NCBI GenBank assembly: GCA_019136325.1
Contig: JAGVUJ010000068.1
Span: forward strand, 1 to 8,976
Length of the DNA stretch: 8,976 bases
Direction: 5' to 3'
Origin: Deltaproteobacteria bacterium
GTDB lineage: Bacteria; Desulfobacterota; Syntrophia; Syntrophales; Smithellaceae
Below the pieces are notes generated by a model. That model saw only the letters and a program-made list of their open reading frames with translations, was not told the DNA's origin and made no database searches. The translations under genes and the position numbers were made by a program. Numbering within the stretch: the first letter of the stretch is position 1; each line of letters begins with the position of its first letter. Shown here piece after piece: positions 1 to 5,962 of this stretch.

Positions 1-838
1 ATATTATCCGGGCTGCTCGCTGCACGCGACGGGAAAAGAGTATGATCAGTCGATGAAGGCCGTCAGTCGAGCCCTCGACATCGAACTCAAAGAAGTTGAT
101 GACTGGTGTTGCTGTGGCGCATCATCCGCGCACAATACAAATTTTGATTTATCCATTGCCCTGCCGGCAAGGAACCTGATAGCCGCGGAAAAGGATGCGA
201 TGGATGTCATGGTACCCTGCGCCGCGTGTTTCAACCGTTTTAAAACGGCGGAGCATCATTTAAAAGCGGACAAAGACCTCAAAGCAAGGATTGAAGGCGT
301 GGTTGGAGCAAAATATCAGGGTGGCATTGCGATTCGCAATCCCATCGACATCATTTACAATGATATCGGAATGGATACTTTGGCCGCGAAAGTAGTCAAA
401 CCGCTTGCCGGTTTGAAGCCGGTGTCCTATTACGGTTGCCTGCTGCTCAGACCACCCGAGGTTTGTGAGTTCGAAAATTACGAAAATCCGTTCATGCTGG
501 ATAAAATGATGAAAGCCATCGGCGCCGATGTGAAGATGTGGTCTTACAAGACCGACTGCTGCGGCGGTTCGCTGGCCATCAGTAAAACAGCCATTGTCGT
601 GGAGATGTGTGACCGCTTGATGAACGCCGCCCGTGAAGCGGACGCGAACTGCGTTGTGACCGCCTGTCCGCTGTGCATGGCCAATCTGGATATGCGTCCC
701 AGTGAAGGAAAGAAACTGCCCATTTTTTATTTCACGGAGCTGATATCGCTGGCGATGGGTCTTCCCGGATCGAAGGATACGTTCAAATCGCATATTTTTG
801 ATCCCCGGCCGCTGTTGACGCAGTTGGGGCTGATTTAA
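1..838 (+). CDS. hdrB: Heterodisulfide reductase subunit B-like protein (HdrB, two CCG domains), 5'-truncated by the window edge
   Basis: HdrB carries the disulfide-reducing site of heterodisulfide reductase-type complexes in two cysteine-rich CCG domains that hold non-cubane iron-sulfur clusters. It acts with HdrA and HdrC in the cytoplasm. The reading frame is open from base 2 and begins with YYPGCSLHATGKEYD, the usual HdrB N-terminus, so only a few codons plus the start lie outside. An internal ATG at 53 is not the start. Numbered from the first codon in the window, both cysteine sets are intact: C5, C37-C38, C73 and C76 (C-x31-CC-x34-C-x2-C), then C146, C186-C187, C222 and C225 (C-x39-CC-x34-C-x2-C). 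About 278 residues are visible, near full length for the family. The physiological disulfide in a bacterium is unknown. The next two genes follow on the same strand, and HdrA and HdrC are presumably upstream. Confidence 0.92.
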   Translation, partial: YYPGCSLHATGKEYDQSMKAVSRALDIELKEVDDWCCCGASSAHNTNFDLSIALPARNLIAAEKDAMDVMVPCAACFNRFKTAEHHLKADKDLKARIEGVVGAKYQGGIAIRNPIDIIYNDIGMDTLAAKVVKPLAGLKPVSYYGCLLLRPPEVCEFENYENPFMLDKMMKAIGADVKMWSYKTDCCGGSLAISKTAIVVEMCDRLMNAAREADANCVVTACPLCMANLDMRPSEGKKLPIFYFTELISLAMGLPGSKDTFKSHIFDPRPLLTQLGLI

Positions 839-878
839 TAAATTGTAAGCGAATTTCGTTTGGAGAAAATTCTGAATT

Positions 879-1901
879 ATGGAAAAACGTTTAATTAAAA
901 AAGATGCACTGGCGGGCATTGCCAAAAAAATGGCCGAGAAACTCCTTGTCTGGGCGCCGGTAAAAAAAGAAGATAACGTTCTTTTTGAACCTTTGCAGAA
1001 AAACGCCGAGCCTCACTTTGCTTATTTAAATTCCAAAAACGCGCCGAAGAATGTTTTCTTCCCGCACACGGAAACCATGATGAAATACACCCGCACGCCC
1101 AAGGGCATGGTCTTTTCCGCCGAGGAAAACAAAGCGAATGAAGCGGTGCTTTTTGGTGTGCGCCCCTGCGACGCTCATAGCTTTGTTCTGCTGGACAAAC
1201 TTTTCGATCAGGAAAAATACAAGGACGGCTACTATATTGCCAAACGACAGAACACGACGGTGATTTCTCTGGCGTGTGTCAAGCCCCCTTATGCCAGCTG
1301 CTTCTGCACGTCGGTGGACGGCGAACCGGTCTCTGCGGATGGCGCAGACATTCTGATTACGGACATCGGATCCGATTATCTGGTGGAGTTCATTACGCCG
1401 AAAGGCGAAAAACTTGCCTCCTATTTCGGTGATACGAAAGCCGATGCCGCGGCCGAAACCAGGAAAAATGAAATCGCCGCCCAGGCCAAAGCGGCGATCA
1501 AATCGAAAATTCCCGCTCATGAAATCAAGCCGATTCTGGACAAGAATTTCGACAATCCCTTCTGGAACACGATTTACGGAAAATGCCTCGCTTGCGGAAC
1601 CTGCACCTATATGTGCCCCACCTGCCATTGCTTTGACATCAGTGATGAAGTGAAAGGCAGCGACGGTGTCCGTATCCGGTCCTGGGATTCCTGTATGTTT
1701 CCGCTGTTTACCAAGGAGACGTCGGGCCATAATCCGCGATCTTCGCAGAAAGAGAGATGGCGTCAGCGCACCATGCATAAGTTCAAATATTATGTGGACA
1801 TGTTCAACGCCATTGCCTGCGTCGGCTGCGGCAGATGCGTCATGTCTTGTCCCGTGAATATTGATATAAGAAAAATTGTTGAAGATATTTCAAAATTATA
1901 A
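879..1901 (+). CDS. 4Fe-4S dicluster protein, sulfhydrogenase beta / AsrA-like (Flx-type electron transfer subunit)
   Basis: This 340-residue protein belongs to the family of sulfhydrogenase beta subunits and anaerobic sulfite reductase subunit A, which pass electrons between a flavin subunit and a partner enzyme. The N-terminal two thirds hold the typical motifs GVRPCDAH (about residues 88-95) and CVKPPYASCFC. The C-terminal third has two 4Fe-4S ferredoxin-type motifs, CLACGTCTYMCPTC from residue 236 and CVGCGRCVMSCPV from residue 314. No signal peptide or membrane segment is evident. The start at 879 is the only good ATG. The purine stretch GGAG at 862-865 lies 13 bases upstream, rather far. 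The gene sits 40 bases after hdrB and 14 bases before a flavin reductase gene, so the three are probably co-transcribed. With hdrB beside it and no hydrogenase or siroheme sulfite reductase gene, a Flx-Hdr type role is more likely than sulfur or sulfite reduction. This role is inferred from context. Confidence 0.85.
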   Translation: MEKRLIKKDALAGIAKKMAEKLLVWAPVKKEDNVLFEPLQKNAEPHFAYLNSKNAPKNVFFPHTETMMKYTRTPKGMVFSAEENKANEAVLFGVRPCDAHSFVLLDKLFDQEKYKDGYYIAKRQNTTVISLACVKPPYASCFCTSVDGEPVSADGADILITDIGSDYLVEFITPKGEKLASYFGDTKADAAAETRKNEIAAQAKAAIKSKIPAHEIKPILDKNFDNPFWNTIYGKCLACGTCTYMCPTCHCFDISDEVKGSDGVRIRSWDSCMFPLFTKETSGHNPRSSQKERWRQRTMHKFKYYVDMFNAIACVGCGRCVMSCPVNIDIRKIVEDISKL

Positions 1902-1915
1902 TCAGGGAGTTCGTA

Positions 1916-2755
1916 ATGCAAAACCCGTATATACCGTATCCCGTTGTCGTGGATAAAATCATTACCGAGGTCGATACCAAAGACATCAAAACATTCCGCT
2001 TTAAATTTGTTAATCCGGAAGATGAACAGAAATACGCTTATATTCCCGGACAATTCGGAGAACTTTCCATTTTCGGCAAGGGCGAATCGCCCATCGGCAT
2101 AGCGTCCTCTCCGACGCAGAAAGGCTACGTGGAATTCACCGTGCAGAAGGCCGGCGTCGTCACCACGGCTTTGCATGAAATGGAAGAAGGCACGGTGATG
2201 GGTATCCGCGGGCCATTGGGCAATTCCTGGCCGCTGGATTTTCTGGCAGGAAAAAATATCGTCATCGTCGGCGGCGGTTTCGCCTTCACCACTCTGCGGT
2301 CGCTCATCAATTACATGCTTTTTGAAGACAACCGCAAACGCTTCGGCAATATCACGGTCATTTACGGCGCCCGGAATCCCGGCCTGCTTCTTTACAAGGA
2401 TGAACTGGTTGAGTGGGGCAAAAGAGCGGATATCAATCTCAATGTTACTGTTGACAAAGGCGATGCCACGTGGAAGGGCAAAGAAGGTTTTGTCCCCGCG
2501 GTATGCAAAGAGGTCGCGCCCAGCAAGGAAAACGCTGTTGCAGTCATCTGCGGACCGCCGGTTATGATCCGCTTCACTCTGCCCGTATTTTTTGACCTCG
2601 GCTTTTCCAAGGAAAATATCCTCACGTCTCTGGAAATGAGAATGAAATGCGGAATTGGCAAATGCGGTCGCTGCAACGTGGGCAGTAAGTATGTCTGCAA
2701 GGACGGACCGGTATTTTCTCTGGCGGAACTGGACAAACTGACACCGGAATATTAA
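1916..2755 (+). CDS. FAD/NAD(P)-binding reductase with 2Fe-2S cluster, sulfhydrogenase gamma / AsrB-like
   Basis: This 279-residue cytoplasmic flavoprotein belongs to the ferredoxin-NADP reductase superfamily. Related subunits (HydG of sulfhydrogenase, AsrB, FlxA) oxidise or reduce NAD(P)H and feed electrons to iron-sulfur partners. In order it shows an N-terminal FAD-binding barrel with YIPGQFGELS and ESPIGIASSP (about residues 42-65), the flavin-side GPLGNSWP motif, a nucleotide-binding fold starting IVIVGGGFAFTTLRSL (about 113-128), and the ICGPPVMIRF motif. A C-terminal 2Fe-2S site has C245, C250, C253 and C261. The nucleotide loop reads GGGFAFTTLR rather than the common GGGIGLAPLR. AGGGAG at 1904-1909 precedes the ATG by about 6 bases and fixes the start. 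It closes the hdrB-led operon, being followed by 132 noncoding bases. It is probably the NAD(P)H entry point of the Hdr-type complex. Whether it prefers NADH or NADPH cannot be read from the sequence. Confidence 0.85.
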   Translation: MQNPYIPYPVVVDKIITEVDTKDIKTFRFKFVNPEDEQKYAYIPGQFGELSIFGKGESPIGIASSPTQKGYVEFTVQKAGVVTTALHEMEEGTVMGIRGPLGNSWPLDFLAGKNIVIVGGGFAFTTLRSLINYMLFEDNRKRFGNITVIYGARNPGLLLYKDELVEWGKRADINLNVTVDKGDATWKGKEGFVPAVCKEVAPSKENAVAVICGPPVMIRFTLPVFFDLGFSKENILTSLEMRMKCGIGKCGRCNVGSKYVCKDGPVFSLAELDKLTPEY

Positions 2756-2790
2756 AAAACGTTTCAGCAAAGAATCTGCGATATGAAGAA

Positions 2791-2832
2791 CTGTTCAATC
2801 CTGGAATGGTTGACAGGTGACGCTGTTTTTTT
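2791..2832 (+). terminator. Possible weak rho-independent terminator after the hdrB operon
   Basis: An imperfect hairpin can form from 2791-2801 and 2808-2816 (CTGT, CAA and CC pairing with GG, TTG and ACAG, with two bulged T residues). Alternatively, a short ACAG/CTGT stem forms at 2813-2826. A run of seven T follows at 2826-2832. It lies 36 bases after the flavin reductase stop and just upstream of the nfnA promoter, where a terminator would be expected. The stem is weak and the larger hairpin is separated from the T-run by 9 bases. Confidence 0.35.
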
Positions 2833-2835
2833 ACC

Positions 2836-2864
2836 TTGAGTATTTTTTCACGTTAAAATATAAT
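2836..2864 (+). promoter_or_regulatory. Sigma70-type promoter for nfnAB
   Basis: TTGAGT at 2836-2841 and a perfect TATAAT at 2859-2864 are separated by exactly 17 bases. This predicts transcription starting near 2871. The surrounding sequence is AT-rich and noncoding, and the element is correctly placed for nfnA. It indicates that nfnAB has its own promoter and is not only read through from the hdrB operon. Confidence 0.7.
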
Positions 2865-2889
2865 CAAAAAATAACACCTTTTTTTTCAT

Positions 2890-2896
2890 GGAGGAG
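2890..2896 (+). promoter_or_regulatory. Shine-Dalgarno sequence that points to a TTG start for nfnA
   Basis: GGAGGAG lies 9 bases before a TTG codon at 2906 and overlaps the last base of the in-frame ATG at 2888. Upstream of that ATG is only a pyrimidine run (T8 then C), with no ribosome binding site. The site therefore serves TTG 2906, and this start also gives the N-terminus expected for the family. Confidence 0.65.
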
Positions 2897-2905
2897 AAAT
2901 TAGGA

Positions 2906-3742
2906 TTGAATAAAATTATTGAAAAAGTAAATTTGTCCGAGAATGTCGTCAAAATGGTTCTGGAGGCTCCGGCCATTGCGCAAAAGAGACAGGCCGGCCA
3001 GTTCATTGTCCTGAAAATTGATGAGAAGGGCGAACGCATTCCTCTGACCATTGTCGATTCCGACGGGCAAAAGGGAACCATCACCATTATTTTTCAGATT
3101 GTGGGAAAAACAACGGCGCAGCTGGCCGGAATGAAGGCGGGGGAATCGCTTCAGGATGTTCTGGGACCGCTGGGCAATCCGACGGAAATTGAAAAATTCG
3201 GCCGTGTCGTTTGCGTGGGCGGCGGTGTCGGTGTCGGCGTTGTTTATCCGCTGATGGTTGCTCTGAAGAAAGCGGGCAATGAGGTCATTTCGATTATCGG
3301 ATCGCGCACCAAGGATCTGCTCATTCTGGAAAAAGAAATAGGAGAGAGTTCGGATAGTTTAATTGTCACCACCGATGACGGCAGTTACGGTGTCCACGGT
3401 TTTGTCAGCAATGTTCTCCAGCAAATGATCGATCAGGGGGAACATATCGATCGTGTGTTTGCCATTGGTCCCGTGCCCATGATGCGGGTTATTTGCGACG
3501 TGACCAAGCCGCACGGCATCAAAACCATCGTCAGTCTGAATTCGATCATGGTGGACGCGACGGGAATGTGCGGCGCATGCCGTGTTGCCGTTGCGGGAAA
3601 AACAAAGTTTGCCTGTGTGGATGGGCCGGAATTTGACGGCCATGAGGTTGATTTTAAACTGTTAGCCAACCGCCTGAAGATGTATTGCGACCAGGAACGC
3701 GAGGCTTATGAACAACATAAGTGTGGGTGCGATGGAAACTAA
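2906..3742 (+). CDS. nfnA: NADH-dependent reduced ferredoxin:NADP+ oxidoreductase, small subunit NfnA
   Basis: NfnA, also annotated as ferredoxin-NADP reductase alpha or sulfide dehydrogenase alpha, binds FAD, NAD(H) and a 2Fe-2S cluster. With NfnB it couples NADPH oxidation to ferredoxin and NAD+ reduction, or the reverse, by flavin-based bifurcation in the cytoplasm. From a TTG start it is 278 residues and begins NKIIEKVNLSENVVKMVLEAP after the initiator. The ATG at 2888 would add six residues but has no ribosome binding site. The FAD site includes RIPLTIVDSDG (from R44), followed by GPLGNPTEIEKFG and the nucleotide loop VGGGVGVGVVYP (glycines 105-107). The C-terminal 2Fe-2S site reads VDATGMCGAC...ACVDG with C222, C225 and C237, plus the nearby Asp217, an acidic residue typical of Nfn. 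A cysteine-containing tail (KCGCDGN) ends the protein. It overlaps nfnB, so translational coupling is likely. Confidence 0.92.
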   Translation: MNKIIEKVNLSENVVKMVLEAPAIAQKRQAGQFIVLKIDEKGERIPLTIVDSDGQKGTITIIFQIVGKTTAQLAGMKAGESLQDVLGPLGNPTEIEKFGRVVCVGGGVGVGVVYPLMVALKKAGNEVISIIGSRTKDLLILEKEIGESSDSLIVTTDDGSYGVHGFVSNVLQQMIDQGEHIDRVFAIGPVPMMRVICDVTKPHGIKTIVSLNSIMVDATGMCGACRVAVAGKTKFACVDGPEFDGHEVDFKLLANRLKMYCDQEREAYEQHKCGCDGN

Positions 3743-5147
3743 AGAGACGAAACCGAAAAAAGAAAAAGTACCGCGGCAGAAAATGTCGGAGCAGGATCCG
3801 CAGAAAAGGATTCACAACTTCGAAGAAGTGCCTTTCGGCTATTCCGAAGAAACGGCAATGATCGAAGCCAGGCGTTGTATCCAGTGCAAAAAGCCGGGCT
3901 GTGTCGGCGGATGTCCCGTTGATGTCAAGATTCCCGAGTTTATCAAAGAAATTTCCGAAGGCCGTTTTATTGAGGCGGCGTTGAAATTAAAGGAAACAAA
4001 CGGCTTGCCCGCCGTCTGCGGCCGTGTCTGTCCGCAGGAAGATCAGTGTGAAAAGGAATGCATTCTGGGCAAAAAGGGCGAACCCGTCGCCATCGGGCGT
4101 CTGGAGCGTTTCGCAGCGGATTATGAACGCAACAGCGGCAAGGTTGCGATTCCCCCTGCCGTAAAATCTAACGGCAAGAAAATTGCTGTTGCCGGCGCCG
4201 GCCCCTCGGGACTAACCATCGCCGGCGATTTAGTAAAACTTGGTTATGAAGTAACTATTTTCGAGGCGTTGCATAAAGCCGGCGGCGTGCTGGTTTACGG
4301 TATCCCGGAATTTCGTCTGCCCAAGGCGATTGTCGAAGCGGAAGTAGAATATCTGAGAAAACTGGGCGTAAAAATAGAAACGAATTTTGTCATCGGCCGC
4401 ACCAAAACCATTGATGAGCTTTTTGCCGAAGGATTCAGTGCCGTTTTTATCGGCGTGGGCGCGGGTGCCCCCGTGTTTATGAACATTCCCGGTGAAAACC
4501 TGATGGGCATTTATTCGGCCAACGAGTATCTGACGCGTTCCAATCTGATGAAGGCTTATTTATTCCCCGAATACGACACACCGATTGTTCGCGGCCGGAA
4601 AGTTGCCGTGGTCGGCGGCGGCAACGTGGCGATGGACTCGGTTCGCACGGCCTTGAGGCTGGGCGCCGAAAAAGCAATGATCGTTTACCGCCGCACCGAA
4701 GTGGAAATGCCCGCCCGTAAAGAGGAGGTTCATCACGCGCAGGAGGAAGGCGTGGAATTCCTGATGCTGCACAATCCTGTGGAATACATCGGCAACGAAG
4801 CGGGCTGGGTGACCGGCATGAAATGCATCAGAATGGAACTGGGCGAACCGGATGCGTCCGGCAGACGAAGCCCCGTTCCCATTAAAGGATCCGAATTCGT
4901 AATTGATGTGGATACCGTAGTTGTCGCCGTGGGCACCATGGCCAATCCGATTGTTCCCGCAACCACCACCGGTCTGGAAACGAATAAAAAAGGATATATC
5001 TTAACCAAGGATGAATCGGGACGGACCAGCCGCGAAGGCATTTATGCCGGAGGCGATATCGTCACCGGATCGGCCACCGTTATTCTCGCGATGGGCGCAG
5101 GCCGTAAGGCCGCCCAGGCCATCCATGAATACCTCTCTCATCAATAA
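3708..5147 (+). CDS. nfnB: NADH-dependent reduced ferredoxin:NADP+ oxidoreductase, large subunit NfnB (GltD-like)
   Basis: NfnB is the large Nfn subunit. It carries the bifurcating FAD, the NADP(H) site and two 4Fe-4S clusters that exchange electrons with ferredoxin. From ATG 3708 it has 479 residues. The first ~130 form the GltD-type cluster domain with C57, C60, C65 and C69, then C104, C108, C114 and C118. The FAD fold starts with KIAVAGAGPSG (glycines 163, 165 and 168) followed by GGVLVYGIPEFRLPK. The NADP(H) fold has KVAVVGGGNVAMD (glycines 303-305) and VYRRTEVEMPARKEE. The second FAD segment is YAGGDIVTGSATVILAMGAGR (from residue 446). The start is uncertain: ATG 3708 overlaps nfnA by 35 bases and has GAGG only 3 bases away, while ATG 3732 overlaps by 11 bases. 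The protein from 3732 looks equally normal. GltD of glutamate synthase is related, but the paired nfnA makes Nfn the clear call. Confidence 0.93.
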   Translation: MNNISVGAMETKETKPKKEKVPRQKMSEQDPQKRIHNFEEVPFGYSEETAMIEARRCIQCKKPGCVGGCPVDVKIPEFIKEISEGRFIEAALKLKETNGLPAVCGRVCPQEDQCEKECILGKKGEPVAIGRLERFAADYERNSGKVAIPPAVKSNGKKIAVAGAGPSGLTIAGDLVKLGYEVTIFEALHKAGGVLVYGIPEFRLPKAIVEAEVEYLRKLGVKIETNFVIGRTKTIDELFAEGFSAVFIGVGAGAPVFMNIPGENLMGIYSANEYLTRSNLMKAYLFPEYDTPIVRGRKVAVVGGGNVAMDSVRTALRLGAEKAMIVYRRTEVEMPARKEEVHHAQEEGVEFLMLHNPVEYIGNEAGWVTGMKCIRMELGEPDASGRRSPVPIKGSEFVIDVDTVVVAVGTMANPIVPATTTGLETNKKGYILTKDESGRTSREGIYAGGDIVTGSATVILAMGAGRKAAQAIHEYLSHQ

Positions 5148-5156
5148 GTCAATCAT

Positions 5157-5182
5157 ACAGCCCGGACAACAATCCGGGCTGT
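5157..5182. terminator. Perfect 10-bp hairpin between convergent genes, likely bidirectional terminator
   Basis: ACAGCCCGGA (5157-5166) and TCCGGGCTGT (5173-5182) are perfect inverted repeats around the loop CAACAA. It begins 9 bases after the nfnB stop. On the other strand its outer arm shares one base with the stop codon of the convergent LysE-family gene. No T-run follows on either strand, so classical intrinsic termination is not fully supported. It may act as a 3'-end stabiliser or with Rho. Confidence 0.6.
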
Positions 5183-5814
5183 TAACTCATCATGAGAATC
5201 CCCGCCCTGAATAAAAAATAAAATCCGAAAACGATCAGAAATAGTCCGGCAATAAGGGAGATCATCTTCACCATTTTATCGTTGATGATTCTCTTGCCCC
5301 AGTGCAGAGCGGTTGCCAGAAACACCACCCAGAGAAAGCATCCCAGCAGAATCGAAAGACACGACCAAAAAGCGGAGAAGCTTGTTTGTCTGCCGGTTTG
5401 CGCGGTCAGCAGAGCGCCGAAGACGCCCGTCCACCAGACGATAGTCATCGGACTGGAAATGGCCAGGACATAACCGGTGATGAAGGAGCTCTTGAACAAG
5501 CGTCCGCTGTTGCTTTCCACGGCGGCGGCTTCGCGAAAGAATTCTTTTACGCTGAGAAAGCCCAGGTAAATCAGAATCAAACTTCCAGCCAGTCCGAGTG
5601 TTATTTTTATCAAGGCAATGTTCAAAAAAGATATCAGGCCGAAAAAAATAAGCGTCAGATACGTTGCATCAGCGCTCATCGCGCCTACGCCGGTCAACAA
5701 GGCCTGCCGGAATCCCGACTGCAATCCTCGCTTGATGATTTCCAGATTGACTGGTCCGATCGGCGCCGCCAGCGTCAGGCCCAGTAGTATATTTTGCAGC
5801 AGAGTATATTCCAT
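5182..5814 (-). CDS. LysE/RhtB-family transporter (amino acid or small metabolite exporter)
   Basis: This 210-residue inner membrane protein fits the LysE/RhtB superfamily of exporters of amino acids and related metabolites, typically about 200 residues with six helices. The first helix leads into the conserved AAPIGPVNLEIIKRGLQSG segment (about residues 16-34). Further hydrophobic stretches lie at roughly 36-60, 63-88, 108-135, 143-168 and 184-207. A charged loop EFFREAAAVESNSGR separates the first and second halves. The initiator ATG is the complement of 5812-5814. Only a poor ribosome binding site precedes it, so expression may be low. It is transcribed toward nfnB and away from the aldehyde oxidoreductase gene, so it has no operon link to either redox set. 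The substrate cannot be told from the sequence. Confidence 0.85.
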   Translation of the reverse strand: MEYTLLQNILLGLTLAAPIGPVNLEIIKRGLQSGFRQALLTGVGAMSADATYLTLIFFGLISFLNIALIKITLGLAGSLILIYLGFLSVKEFFREAAAVESNSGRLFKSSFITGYVLAISSPMTIVWWTGVFGALLTAQTGRQTSFSAFWSCLSILLGCFLWVVFLATALHWGKRIINDKMVKMISLIAGLFLIVFGFYFLFRAGILMMS

Positions 5815-5875
5815 AGGCGGTGAGATATCACAAAGTAACCGCCTTTGCCATATTTCATCGGCATTAAACGGTTAC
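5815..5875. promoter_or_regulatory. Repeated GGCGGT/GGTTAC half-sites in the divergent intergenic region
   Basis: AGGCGGT at 5815-5821 is mirrored by ACCGCCT at 5838-5844, giving 7-bp arms and a 16-base gap. The overlapping GTAACCG at 5835-5841 is mirrored by CGGTTAC at 5869-5875. Three related half-sites therefore alternate in orientation immediately upstream of the - strand exporter gene, the first touching its start codon. This pattern suits a dimeric DNA-binding regulator, but no regulator gene is in view and the arms are short. In the remaining part (5876-5962) I see an AT-rich stretch and only a poor promoter candidate (TTGATT at 5906). Confidence 0.3.
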
Positions 5876-5962
5876 CTGCTGGCACGGGCAGACCACGCTT
5901 TTATATTGATTTTTATTGTTGATTGCTTTAATGTCGCTCCATTCTTTTCCAAAGGATGAAAA

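Noticed and set aside
53..838. ATG at 53 as the start of hdrB
   Set aside because: The frame is open back to base 2 and encodes the conserved YYPGCS N-terminus with the first ligand cysteine, so the true start is upstream of the window.
260..1778. Long - strand open frames opposite hdrB and the 4Fe-4S dicluster gene
   Set aside because: Their translations are rich in His, Arg and Phe with no family motif, typical of antisense shadows. The + strand genes have complete cysteine motifs.
1790..2770. A 326-codon open frame on the - strand opposite the flavin reductase gene
   Set aside because: It is longer than the + strand gene but has no recognisable domain. The + strand frame shows all FAD, NAD(P) and 2Fe-2S motifs and a good ribosome binding site, so the antisense frame is a by-product of codon use.
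5302..5787. A 161-codon + strand open frame inside the exporter gene region
   Set aside because: It encodes a Gln/Arg/Ser-rich sequence without motifs. The - strand frame has the hydrophobic helices and PIGP motif of the LysE family.
5880..5895. TGGCACG at 5880-5886, resembling the -24 element of a sigma54 promoter for the AOR gene
   Set aside because: The expected GC of the -12 element is absent at the required spacing (5891-5895 reads GACCA).
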